Assembly: GCF_000238375.3 (NCBI RefSeq)
Contig: NZ_AHBZ03000014.1
Span: 186,001 to 250,000 of the forward strand
Source of the DNA: Pseudoalteromonas citrea
Lineage (GTDB): Bacteria > Pseudomonadota > Gammaproteobacteria > Enterobacterales > Alteromonadaceae
Length of the DNA: 64,000 nucleotides
Reading direction: 5' to 3'
How positions within the stretch are numbered: position 1 is the stretch's first letter; each line of letters starts with the position of its first letter. The notes beneath the pieces are model-generated. The model saw only the letters and a program-made list of their open reading frames with translations, was not told where the DNA came from and did not search any database. Below, piece by piece: positions 35,830-44,983 of this stretch. Position numbers and translations under genes: made by a program.

Positions 35830-36267
35830 CTAGTCTCCCTTTTGCTTTACAAACTCATAAAGTTTATCAGGTTGCTCTGTTAGTAAGTTTTCCATTGGTA
35901 AAAACAGTGGTTTAGGGAGTTTATCAATGTCGAACCATTGCCATTGAATGCACTTTTCAGGTTCAGTCACTTGTGCTTCACCCGCCTCACATGAACCAAG
36001 CATAAACAAAGTAATATAATGCTTCTCTTCAGCGCCAAATACATCATTGGTAAAACATAACTTTTTCACAGATGTTAGTCTCAGACCTGTTTCTTCTAAT
36101 ACTTCACGAGATGCACAAGATTCAGGGCTTTCTGTAAATTCAAGATGCCCCCCAGGCGTTGCCCAAGTATGTGCTCCATGCGCACCAATTCTTTCACCCA
36201 ACAGAATTTTATTCTCTCTTACGATGATCACTCCAACGCCTACTCTGACTTCTTTTTTTAAATGCAT
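35830..36267 (-). CDS. Nudix hydrolase
   Basis: 145 residues. The Nudix box is complete as GGHLEFTESPESCASREVLE followed by ETGL, with all Glu ligands for metal. N-terminal strand VRVGVGVIIVRENKILLGER is typical of nucleoside-diphosphate-sugar or (d)NTP pyrophosphatases. It has no signal peptide. The exact substrate cannot be told. Single gene. Confidence 0.94.
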   Translation of the reverse strand: MHLKKEVRVGVGVIIVRENKILLGERIGAHGAHTWATPGGHLEFTESPESCASREVLEETGLRLTSVKKLCFTNDVFGAEEKHYITLFMLGSCEAGEAQVTEPEKCIQWQWFDIDKLPKPLFLPMENLLTEQPDKLYEFVKQKGD

Positions 36268-36368
36268 ATTTATCCTTATTGGCCCACTAAGTCTTGAATC
36301 AAAGCGTATTATATTGATTTTTAGAAAAGAGATAAAAAGAAAGTAAGTACAGCAACCGATACAAGCCG

Positions 36369-36899
36369 TTATTTACAAGAGTCAGATGTTCTTCCATCTT
36401 GAAAATACTGGTATTGATTATTTTTCATTCCGTATAATACGGTTGATTCAATCTGACTAAACCCTAATTTCATCAGTAATTTGTTAGAACTAAGGTTAGT
36501 TGGTGAAACGATAGCAAGAACGGTGTTTAAATTATATTTCGGTAGCTCATATCGCAACAATGCATTCGCAGCTTCAAAAGCATAGCCTTTGCCACAAAAT
36601 TCAGGTAACAGCGCATAGCCTAAGTCTGGATAAGGTAATTCATCACGCTTTAGTAAACCACACATTCCAATCGGCGTGCCACCTTCATTTAAGCTTACTA
36701 TATTTAAGCCAAAGCCAAAACTGTCATAGCTCGCCAGAGGTCCTTGCTTAAGATAATTATGTGCATCAGCCTCAGTACGTACATTTTTATCTGCAATGTT
36801 TTTAATAAAAGATTTATCATTTAACAGTGTAACAATAAAGCTTGCATCGGCTAACGTTAACTGCCGTAGGCTCACTCTTTCTGTCTTAGCTATGATCAA
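36369..36899 (-). CDS. GNAT family N-acetyltransferase (RimJ-like)
   Basis: 176 residues. The start RVSLRQLTLADASFIVTLLN and the middle LGYALLPEFCGKGYAFEAAN followed by LNTVLAIVSPTNLSSNKLLM are those of the RimJ/RimL-type acetyltransferases. The acetyl-CoA pattern is CGKGYA. The substrate may be a ribosomal protein or a small molecule. It stands alone. Confidence 0.9.
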   Translation of the reverse strand: MIIAKTERVSLRQLTLADASFIVTLLNDKSFIKNIADKNVRTEADAHNYLKQGPLASYDSFGFGLNIVSLNEGGTPIGMCGLLKRDELPYPDLGYALLPEFCGKGYAFEAANALLRYELPKYNLNTVLAIVSPTNLSSNKLLMKLGFSQIESTVLYGMKNNQYQYFQDGRTSDSCK

Positions 36900-37265
36900 C
36901 TTTTAACCCTCACTACCCCACTCTATCAGCCGTTTTATTAAGCCTTTTTGTGGTTATAAAGTCAACAACCTGAAATATTCACAAAACGAGAATTGGATAC
37001 TTACCACACTTACTAGAGCACAAGTCCTTGAATTTCTTAGTCAACAAAATAAAAGAATAAACATATACCAAAAGAATATACAAAATCACGCCCCATAATT
37101 TGCATATTGTATTCAATATACACTATAAAAATTAAGGCAATATGACAGTGCTATAAATCATCAAAATATACAAAGGATAAATGCGTGTAAACATGGTGTC
37201 AGCCATACCATGTGACGGAGCAAATAAATTACACACATACAACATGTTGAAAAAAGAATATAACA
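36900..37265. other. Upstream region of the collagenase gene
   Basis: 366 AT-rich bases between the divergent acetyltransferase and collagenase genes, presumed to hold both promoters. I see no gene and no clear operator. Confidence 0.5.
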
Positions 37266-40200
37266 ATGAAAAAAACAATAATAGGTAGCGCAGTTTTACT
37301 CTCTTTAGGTAGCTCTGCTGCACTTGCAAATACATTATGTGGAGACCCTACACTCCCTAGACAAGGTGAAGTAAGCGCCAATCAAACACACTGCATAACA
37401 AATTATGGTCACTATTTTTATGTGGAAGTGCCCTATGAAAATAGCCAATTAGTTATCAGTACATCTGGTGGTACATACAATGGAGTGGATGCAGCGATAA
37501 GTCTATATGAAGGTAATCACTGGAGTGGCACAGTCACACAACGCAGTGACAACGCTGATACAAACACAGAACAACTCTCAGAAACATCACGAGCAGGAAG
37601 ACGTTACTTTAAAATCGACGGTAATATTGCGCAAACCACATTAAAAGTTGACGTTACAGGAGGAGATATTCCACCACCACTTGGCGATTACATAATTTAC
37701 AACACCAATATCGCCGTTAACTTACCTAACCCTGCGATCAATTCAAAATCTCAATACGGGAGCATCATTCCCACTATTTTAGCGGCAAAATATGCTGATT
37801 TTGAAGCGCTTGCCGGCGCAGAAAATGACCCGCTCACTGATGTACTCGAAGCAATTCATTACCTCGCTGATGCCGATGACATTGCCGACCCTGATTTAAA
37901 CCAACTATTGTACTTCCTTGGGTCGTATAAATTTTACGCCCAAGCCATTACCACAGCAGAAGCAAGTAACCTAAATACCGCGATGCAAGCCGTTGCAAAA
38001 ATGACCGCGTTTTTATCACCTACGGGAAGTGTTATTCAAGAAGGTTATGCAAAAGCCATCAATAACTTTCAACGTGGCAATGGCGCAAACCACTTTAAAG
38101 ACCAACTCCCGCATATACTGGCCGCAATCCAATATCACTCATTGCAAACAGACCCATTCAAAGCTAATAATGCCAGTGATGCCATGATGGAAATGCTCGG
38201 TGCGGTTGCTAATGCTGCACTATATGGTGACCCAGCTGCACAAAATGCAATTAATGAACGGATTTTAGATGTGATGTCTGTTATTCGCTCATTTGCAGTA
38301 TTAGGTGAAACGGCCATTGATTTGCGTTGGAGTAAAGAGTCTGACCGTCAGTGGATTGTGCCACACAGTTACATCGCATTGGGGAAAATTGCCACCATTG
38401 CTACTGACGAAGCAAAAGCACGCTTTGACAGTATTGTGCTTGAAACCCATGAAAAACTCATCGCATGGTTAAGCACTGAAACCATTGAAACACTGACCAC
38501 CAAAAAGTACCTTGATTCGGCTAAACGACTATGTGAAAGTACCGATCCGCTCTTTGGTCATTGTATCGTGCCACCAAAAGAGTCTGATATTTTAACGGTG
38601 ACGCATACGTGCTCTGAGTCAGTCACTATTCGTGCCCAAAGCACCATCAGCCAGTCAATCCTGAATAAATCTTGTGCTGAAATGGCATTACAAGAAACAG
38701 AGTTTCATGCATTTTTTAATACCCAAGGCAGCCCGGTTGCTAACGACAAAAACACCACGCTTGAAGTTGTCGTATTCTCAAGCCCAGATGATTATAAAAA
38801 ATATGCACCGGAGTTTTTTGATAATGTCGACACCGATAATGGCGGAATATACTTAGAAGGCACGCCAGAAAAAGAAGGAAACCAAGCTCGATTTCTGGCG
38901 ATGCAGTGCCCTGATGCTTGGGTAGGTAAGTCTTGTCAATATGAAGACCAAATCTACAACCTACGTCACGAATATGTGCATTACCTGGATGGCAGATATG
39001 TCAAAGTTGGTGGCTTTAATTACTACAACTACAACGTGTCTTGGTCTGAAGGTATGGCTGAATATTTAGCAAATGGTACTGATTTCGCTCGTACATTAGA
39101 GTCAATCAAAGGCAAAGTTATCCCGCCGCTTTATAACTTGCTATTTATGGCGTATGGCTATGATGACTTATATCAATGGAGCTATTTTGCAATGCGTTAT
39201 TTAGACGAGCAGCACAATAGCGATATGCACTTACTCAAAGACGCATTAAGAAATGGCAGTAAAGAGGGTTACGTAAGCTCATTAAAAGCGGTTGCACAGC
39301 GCAGCCAAGCAGACTTTGAAGCATTTGTTATGGCTAATTCACAAGCCATTGCTGCAAACACCGAGGTCATACCTGACGCTGGGAAACTCGGTAGTTGCGG
39401 TCTTACACAACAATATGTGCGCCCAGTTGACGCAAATAACACTGACTACACTATTACCAACAACACCGATACTCCGGTATCTATTTTCTGGATTGACAAT
39501 CAAAAAGGCACAGCTAACTTTGCTAAAAACTACAAAACACTGGGTCAAGGTGACACTTATACTGCAACAAATTGGCGAGAATTCGACAGAATCATGTTGT
39601 CAGACAATAATCTAAATTGTCTTGGTGTTGCGTCTTTGAAGTCAGCGGGTAACACGTTCACCATAAACGCAGATTTAGTAAAAGATGTTGTGCCAGAAAC
39701 ATTGCCGGCTCAACATACTCTGGGAAGCTGTGAATTAGTTAAGCCGCATATTATTGGTGATGAAGCACATCAATTTAGCATCACAAATACCACAGATCAC
39801 CCTGTTCGCTTATTCCGCATAGATAACCTGACTGGTAAGCCGAAATACGAAAGTGCGGCCGATGGATTTGATTATGGCTATGGCACATTACAAAAAGGGC
39901 AAAGCTATACGTCTGATATTTGGTATGCCAATCGCAGATTCATGATCACCGATGCACGATTAAATTGCTTGAGCGTGGGCGTGCTTGATCACCCAACGGG
40001 CAACTTCACCATTGATGAGGCGATAGTCGCCAACGCGAAAAGCCCTGAAGTACTTCCTGCTGCAAACCAGTTTGGGTCTTGTGACTTAATGGAAAAGCAC
40101 TTAACAGGTCCATTTGAAGCTGATTTCAAATTCACAAACACCACTGACACAACTGTGCGTATCTATCGTGTAGATAACGAAACAGGTGTATTGAGTGATA

Positions 40201-40919
40201 GCTTTGAGTTTAAAACATTAGCGCAAGGTGAAACCTATTCAAGTGCTAACACTTGGAAGTGGTTTGGTAATCGACGCGCCGCTATCACCACACAGTCTGG
40301 CCAGTGTTTAGCAGTTGCCGTCATGAGTGAAGAAAACACCCTTAATGACTACACAATCACTCCTGATATTATTGATAATGGTAACGGCAATAATGATGCT
40401 GATGGTGATGGTGTGATCGACTCCGAAGATGCTTTCCCACATGATCCGACTGAAACAAAAGATACCGATGGTGATGGGTTTGGAGACAACAAAGATGCAT
40501 TTCCAAACGACCGCACTGAGTGGCTCGACAGCGATGGCGATGGTATAGGTGACAACAGTGATCCATTCCCGAATGATCCCAATAATGGCGCTATCCAAGA
40601 TTGTGGCGCTGCCACCATTAACTATGGACAATTAACGCTTGGTAAAAATGAGTGTATCGCTGGTGGGCGTAACTCATTCTATGTGTGGGTCGCAGCAGAT
40701 AACACTACGTTGACACTGCAAAGCCAAGGCGGCGAAGGAGATGTCGGTATTTACTTCAACGCCGATACTTGGGCTAGTAAAGCCAATGCGCAGTATAAAT
40801 CAGGTGAAGCTGGCACAGCACAAAGCCTTGTTGTCACGGCTAACCGAGGCTGGCGTTACATTACCCTAAATACCAACACCAACTTTAAGGGGGTAACCTT
40901 TAGTGTTAAGGCGCATTAA
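37266..40919 (+). CDS. Secreted M9 collagenase with VHL-like and TSP3 repeats
   Basis: 1217 residues. A signal peptide (1-21) is followed by a PPC-like domain (about 24-130), the M9 N-terminal helical domain, and the zinc protease site HEYVH at 568-572 with downstream Glu candidates at 595 and 599 (WSEGMAEY). Then come three tandem units of about 110 residues (from about 708, 819 and 936), each with a GSC start and a Cys-Leu end. By eye they resemble the VHL beta domain. Thrombospondin-type-3 calcium repeats follow (1044-1104), then a second PPC-like domain to the end. It degrades native collagen outside the cell. A strong terminator follows. Vibrio-type enzymes have PKD/PPC instead of the middle repeats. 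Confidence 0.92.
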   Translation: MKKTIIGSAVLLSLGSSAALANTLCGDPTLPRQGEVSANQTHCITNYGHYFYVEVPYENSQLVISTSGGTYNGVDAAISLYEGNHWSGTVTQRSDNADTNTEQLSETSRAGRRYFKIDGNIAQTTLKVDVTGGDIPPPLGDYIIYNTNIAVNLPNPAINSKSQYGSIIPTILAAKYADFEALAGAENDPLTDVLEAIHYLADADDIADPDLNQLLYFLGSYKFYAQAITTAEASNLNTAMQAVAKMTAFLSPTGSVIQEGYAKAINNFQRGNGANHFKDQLPHILAAIQYHSLQTDPFKANNASDAMMEMLGAVANAALYGDPAAQNAINERILDVMSVIRSFAVLGETAIDLRWSKESDRQWIVPHSYIALGKIATIATDEAKARFDSIVLETHEKLIAWLSTETIETLTTKKYLDSAKRLCESTDPLFGHCIVPPKESDILTVTHTCSESVTIRAQSTISQSILNKSCAEMALQETEFHAFFNTQGSPVANDKNTTLEVVVFSSPDDYKKYAPEFFDNVDTDNGGIYLEGTPEKEGNQARFLAMQCPDAWVGKSCQYEDQIYNLRHEYVHYLDGRYVKVGGFNYYNYNVSWSEGMAEYLANGTDFARTLESIKGKVIPPLYNLLFMAYGYDDLYQWSYFAMRYLDEQHNSDMHLLKDALRNGSKEGYVSSLKAVAQRSQADFEAFVMANSQAIAANTEVIPDAGKLGSCGLTQQYVRPVDANNTDYTITNNTDTPVSIFWIDNQKGTANFAKNYKTLGQGDTYTATNWREFDRIMLSDNNLNCLGVASLKSAGNTFTINADLVKDVVPETLPAQHTLGSCELVKPHIIGDEAHQFSITNTTDHPVRLFRIDNLTGKPKYESAADGFDYGYGTLQKGQSYTSDIWYANRRFMITDARLNCLSVGVLDHPTGNFTIDEAIVANAKSPEVLPAANQFGSCDLMEKHLTGPFEADFKFTNTTDTTVRIYRVDNETGVLSDSFEFKTLAQGETYSSANTWKWFGNRRAAITTQSGQCLAVAVMSEENTLNDYTITPDIIDNGNGNNDADGDGVIDSEDAFPHDPTETKDTDGDGFGDNKDAFPNDRTEWLDSDGDGIGDNSDPFPNDPNNGAIQDCGAATINYGQLTLGKNECIAGGRNSFYVWVAADNTTLTLQSQGGEGDVGIYFNADTWASKANAQYKSGEAGTAQSLVVTANRGWRYITLNTNTNFKGVTFSVKAH
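39387..40385 (+). repeat. Three tandem VHL-beta-like domains in the collagenase
   Basis: Each unit of about 100-110 residues reads NNT/NTT-D-x-PV-x-[ILV]-[FY]-[WR]-[IV]-D, then TL-x-[QK]-G-[DQE]-[ST]-Y, an Arg-rich strand and a closing Cys-Leu. Human VHL has CNRSPRVVLPVWLNFDG and YPTLPPG in the same places. Unit one keeps both pocket aromatics (FWIDN for Trp88 and YKTL for Tyr98); units two and three have Arg instead of Trp. Confidence 0.55.
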
Positions 40920-40946
40920 CCCCACCTTAGTTACATGTAAGTAACC

Positions 40947-40980
40947 AATAGGCGCTACCCTACTCGTAGCGCCTATTTTT
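40947..40980 (+). terminator. Terminator of the collagenase gene
   Basis: ATAGGCGCTAC, a seven-base loop, GTAGCGCCTAT and a T run. A strong hairpin 28 bases after the stop. Confidence 0.92.
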
Positions 40981-41005
40981 AGAATTATACATATAAAAAG
41001 TAGAA

Positions 41006-42055
41006 CTAATTTGCTAGGTTTTGTAAAAATGTCAGACTCTTAAGCTCTTTTGCCGACGGTTGATATGGCAGCTGTTGCAAACTATCAAATACAAAATCAT
41101 TAATCTCAAAATGTTCAATTTCGCTGTCACCAAACAGACTAGGCTGAGCCGGACTTGGCGACATTAACTCAATCACAAACTCGCTCAGAGACATCGAATT
41201 CGCTTGCGGGTTTAGCACAGACCAATGTGCGGATAAAGAGAGGTTTTGTAACCCTTCGCTTAATTTCCCTTTAGTCGTCAAATGCGCGATAGGTTCACCA
41301 GATGCGTATAAGTTGGCGCGAATACGATAATTACCAGCTTTAAAAACCTCTAAATGTAGTGGCACACTCATCTTGTCATTGTCAGAATAAGCGTTGCCTA
41401 TACTTAATAATTTGGCACTTGGCTGCATATACTGCAACTGTGCAACAACAGGAACTTTCTTATTCTGTACAGTTACTTTGGCGACCACCTGCAAATTACG
41501 CGGATAATCTTTATTTGCTTTAAACTTAATATCATAGCTAGATTGGCTAGCAACTAATGACTGAGTTTTAAACACCGTTTTGGTATCTACATCCATCAAT
41601 GTCACACTCACTTTATCAATCTCAGCGCCCGAGATATTAACGTTAATATTTTCTGGGTAAATAAAGCGATATTTAGCTAACTTTACGGTCAGTTTTCCGC
41701 CTTGCTCATCAATTGGCATTGAGACTGGATAAAACATATTTGGCGTTAAACGATCTGTATCAAATTTACTTAACGGCTGTGAATACTTTGGAAAGCGCAG
41801 TGCCGATTGATATTGAGAAACGACCTGTTTTGCTGCAACTCTAATACTACCGTCAAACTGAGTGTCTTTGATCTGCTCATTTGTATGCTGAGTTTTTACT
41901 TTTTGTATTTCAGGTACTGCAGGCTGAACCTCGCTTGCCTCAAACGTATTGATAACACTGGTTTGCGTCTTCGCTTGGCTATCGCTACCGAAAAATCCCC
42001 AGAATATAGCAGTTACCACCAGTGCTAATGCTGCCCATAATTTATAGTTTTTCAT
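41006..42055 (-). CDS. Membrane-anchored periplasmic protein beside a lipase
   Basis: 349 residues with one N-terminal membrane helix (about 7-22, LWAALALVVTAIFWGFF) and a soluble, beta-rich periplasmic part. Pairs of strands recur (VKLAKYRFIYPENINVNISG, SVPLHLEVFKAGNYRIRANL), like Ig or beta-sandwich domains. I do not recognise a family. It begins 59 bases after the lipase stop on the same strand. An anchored partner next to a secreted lipase recalls a foldase arrangement, but the sequence does not look like LipB/LifO. Confidence 0.65.
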   Translation of the reverse strand: MKNYKLWAALALVVTAIFWGFFGSDSQAKTQTSVINTFEASEVQPAVPEIQKVKTQHTNEQIKDTQFDGSIRVAAKQVVSQYQSALRFPKYSQPLSKFDTDRLTPNMFYPVSMPIDEQGGKLTVKLAKYRFIYPENINVNISGAEIDKVSVTLMDVDTKTVFKTQSLVASQSSYDIKFKANKDYPRNLQVVAKVTVQNKKVPVVAQLQYMQPSAKLLSIGNAYSDNDKMSVPLHLEVFKAGNYRIRANLYASGEPIAHLTTKGKLSEGLQNLSLSAHWSVLNPQANSMSLSEFVIELMSPSPAQPSLFGDSEIEHFEINDFVFDSLQQLPYQPSAKELKSLTFLQNLAN

Positions 42056-42114
42056 ATATACTCACTTAAATTCGCGGTATTAAACTACAAGTACCGCGAA
42101 ATACTTCAACTTAT

Positions 42115-43179
42115 TTATGGGATAGCGCTATAGATAAGTTCAGAAGCACTTAAGTTATTTGAGTTAGCCACAAAACGGTAGTGCTTCTTCCAAAACCAGT
42201 GGCCAGACGATTCGTTAACTGTTTGAAAAGAAACCGCTCGTCCACCAATCTGTGCCGTATGGTTAGCGACAGTTACATTACCTTTATGCGCTGCATTTCG
42301 TATATTGTTGTGGCTGTAATTATCAGACATGATCATCGGGAAGTGGTAAGGCATAAACCCTTGTACCCCATCACTTTGATGAGTAACTTGTCCATCCGTA
42401 GCCACACTGCGGCTGCAGCTATCAAAGGATTCAACAGCACTTGCACCACATGAAGAATGCAGTGCAACCACCCCATCATCCTTGCCTTTTAAAAACAATT
42501 TTGTTGCACCAAAAAAATCATCTCCCTCTGCAACAAATCGTAATCTAGGTGCTCTATCGTCTGGAACCGGTGCTATTCGTCTTGCGTTATTTACTTTTAA
42601 GTCATGTAATACGCCTACCGCTTCAGTTACATCACTACCTAACCACCATTTCAATGCCCTATCGATAACTGAGCTCCAACCAGCAGCACCAGTGAGCGCA
42701 CTTACCGCGATATCAGCCAATTCACTACCACCACCTGCGCCCGCTATGTCAAAAGTAGCCACAATATTTAGTGGTTCTAACCCTGCATTTGATAACCAAT
42801 TTTCCTGATTATCAATAATATAACGAGCCACTAAATCCCCCGTAGAGTGAGTCACCAAAACGCAACCAGCCTCACATAATTTCGACTCAGAGAATTGCTT
42901 TAATTTAGGCCAAATCCAATCCGTTGCAATCTTTCCTTCAATACGCTCATACGATGGCCAGTCAATTCTTTCATCAGACACTCGCCCCCAATAAGACGAC
43001 CAATAAGATGCACCATCGCTTTCAACGTTAGTTCCACTGGCATTTATTAATTGTTGTGGCTGCAAACCATGAATTAAAATGGTTTTATATTCTTTACTCA
43101 TTACTCCAAAGCTGGCACTTAGCGCAAGGAGCACCCCACATAAACTGCTTAATGTGATACTGCTATTATTTTTTTTCAT
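42115..43179 (-). CDS. Secreted lipase/esterase (alpha/beta hydrolase)
   Basis: 354 residues with a signal peptide (SSLCGVLLALSASFGVMS). The oxyanion region YKTILIHGLQPQQL and the nucleophile elbow VLVTHSTGDLVARYI with Ser in THSTG mark a triacylglycerol-lipase-like fold. Four cysteines (CEAGC and SSCGAS..SCS) could form disulphides. A later Asp-rich part and His such as in HFPMIMSDNYSHNN are candidates for the triad. It is transcribed with the anchored protein downstream. The substrate is not certain. Confidence 0.8.
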   Translation of the reverse strand: MKKNNSSITLSSLCGVLLALSASFGVMSKEYKTILIHGLQPQQLINASGTNVESDGASYWSSYWGRVSDERIDWPSYERIEGKIATDWIWPKLKQFSESKLCEAGCVLVTHSTGDLVARYIIDNQENWLSNAGLEPLNIVATFDIAGAGGGSELADIAVSALTGAAGWSSVIDRALKWWLGSDVTEAVGVLHDLKVNNARRIAPVPDDRAPRLRFVAEGDDFFGATKLFLKGKDDGVVALHSSCGASAVESFDSCSRSVATDGQVTHQSDGVQGFMPYHFPMIMSDNYSHNNIRNAAHKGNVTVANHTAQIGGRAVSFQTVNESSGHWFWKKHYRFVANSNNLSASELIYSAIP

Positions 43180-43802
43180 ATCAACTCTCAGTTCGTTAAT
43201 GTTGTTTATAAATCATATGTTACTGACACATCTGATGTCAGACCTCAGATCACTAAGGTGAAAGTCAGTATTGTGAATAAACGATCAAAATTCAACCAAA
43301 AATTAACATTAGAGAATGAATAATGCTTAATAATTAAACACCCACGTTTTATCTAAAGGATTTATTTGTAGTAAATTCAATTGAATAAATACTCGACAAT
43401 GAAAGGCAGTGACAAGTGAAAACAGCAGAAAAAATTCTATGATGCAGTGTAAAATATCGGTTAGGCTTATAACTGAGTGTATTTAGCAGCAATAAATGAT
43501 AAAGCGGTACGAAAATGATAGGGGGTGTTTTAGGATGCATTTAGAGTGCATTTAGGGTGCATTTAGGGTGCAGGGCCAGTATACCCAAAATAAGCTACCT
43601 TTCCCCCCTATATACGATGTATTTAATGGGCTAGTTATGTGGAAAGATTAATCTAATTAGCGCAAATCAGACTAGGTCCTAATGGCAAGTAGTGATAATG
43701 GCTAAAGTGTAAGGATCTTCCCAGCGGCGTGAAACCCTATGTAAGATCTCATTATGCTAAGTAGGGTAGGATTAGCGATACAGCGCGATTAAATTGGCTC
43801 TT
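43180..43802. other. Gene-poor stretch with 11-base tandem repeats
   Basis: 620 bases without a convincing gene. It contains three tandem copies of an 11-base unit TGCATTTAGRG at 43536-43568 plus a partial fourth. The left part includes the lipase promoter. The rest shows no clear signal. Confidence 0.5.
43536..43575. repeat. 11-base tandem repeat, three and a half copies
   Basis: TGCATTTAGAG, TGCATTTAGGG, TGCATTTAGGG, then TGCAGGG. The near-helical period could place a protein on one face of the DNA, or it may simply be slippage. Confidence 0.8.
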
Positions 43803-44432
43803 TTATATCCAGCGGCGGACACTCAATCGGTATCGCGTGTAATCTTCGGGAAAAGCTGCAAGTAAATGCTGCTCTTCAGATAAGGTTTGCCTGAGTAACG
43901 TAAACCAACCTATTACAAGACATATCAGTGTAAAGACGCTCGGTAGCGCCAAAAAGAAACCGAGTTGTGAAACCGCAACCCCTAAAAACATAGGGTTTCT
44001 CGAGTACTTATATAAGCCATGTGAAATAATATTTTTCGGTCCGCTGGGATCAATGCCAGAACGCCACTCTTTGCCAAAATAACAGTGCACTGAGATAGTA
44101 AATAAAAACCCTGCTGTCAGTAATACAGTGCCTGTCAAAATGACACAATACTCTTCTAAACCAGTAAACCTACCAATATAATTATCTGTATCAGGAAATA
44201 AGAGCCGACATACACATAACATCCATATCATCACTCTAAAGCCTCTAAATAGCGAGTGATTCCACCACGTCGTACCAAAGCGCTGCCCAGGAAAAATAAC
44301 TTCAGCAGTGATTTTGCTTTTTAGCAAGATGATTCGAGTTGTATAAAATGCAGCAACAAAGGAATAAAAGACAGCCAAGTAAATACGGTTGAACTCTATC
44401 AAATCATAAGCAGTATTCATATCGTTTAACAT
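43803..44432 (-). CDS. Isoprenylcysteine methyltransferase-like membrane protein
   Basis: 209 residues, five membrane helices. The C-terminal signature is HGLYKYSRNPMFLGVAVSQL and later EEQHLLAAFPEDYTRYRLSV, which is the SAM-binding region of the ICMT/PEMT-like methyltransferase family. In bacteria the substrate is usually unknown and may be a lipid or a small thiol. GGA precedes the ATG. Single gene. Confidence 0.85.
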   Translation of the reverse strand: MLNDMNTAYDLIEFNRIYLAVFYSFVAAFYTTRIILLKSKITAEVIFPGQRFGTTWWNHSLFRGFRVMIWMLCVCRLLFPDTDNYIGRFTGLEEYCVILTGTVLLTAGFLFTISVHCYFGKEWRSGIDPSGPKNIISHGLYKYSRNPMFLGVAVSQLGFFLALPSVFTLICLVIGWFTLLRQTLSEEQHLLAAFPEDYTRYRLSVRRWI

Positions 44433-44983
44433 TGTATTCCAACTAACTGTTACAAAAACTTAAAATAGGTACGTCGAGTGAAAATAGCGCATATGTTGAT
44501 AAATGTGTACCTAATACTACTGTATATTTCGTAATAAACATGAAAGGCATTAAGCTACGACCATATCAAATTGACACTATCTTGCCTAACAATCAGCAAC
44601 CTCGATTTAAATTATGATGGCATAGTTTAATTTATCCCTCTTGCTCATTATCTAGAGCAATTATACTTAATGAGCAACCTCAAACTGGCAATCATAAATA
44701 CAACGGTGACGTTAGCTACATCGCAATGTCGTTAGAGTTTACATGGCAAAGCTGCTCTGTACCATCTGACGACCAAAACCTCCACCTCGCCTTAATTAAT
44801 ACAAAATTATGAAAAATTACATACTACGTAAAGTTTTATTACTATGCTAATGAGGGTTAGTCACTGCCTAGGTTTGAACAAGGAAATTAAACAGTACCTA
44901 CCACACCAATACAATCAGTATTAAATTAAGGTACTGTCATCATGATAATCTAAAATATACATTTTAAGAACTAATAATTAACG
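44433..44983. other. Intergenic region with possible gene fragments
   Basis: 551 bases. A short frame at 44540-44617 reads MKGIKLRPYQIDTILPNNQQ, which faintly recalls helicase N-termini. Another open frame without a start, ending near 44811, includes GNHKYNGDVSYIAMSLEFTW. Neither is long enough to name. Otherwise AT-rich. Confidence 0.35.

Noticed and set aside
37132-37335. Minus-strand frame of 67 codons across the collagenase start
   Set aside because: It overlaps the signal-peptide codons of the collagenase and has no ribosome site; it is an antisense shadow.
42181-42453. Plus-strand frames across the lipase and GAPDH genes
   Set aside because: They are antisense to genes with clear motifs and have no ribosome sites.
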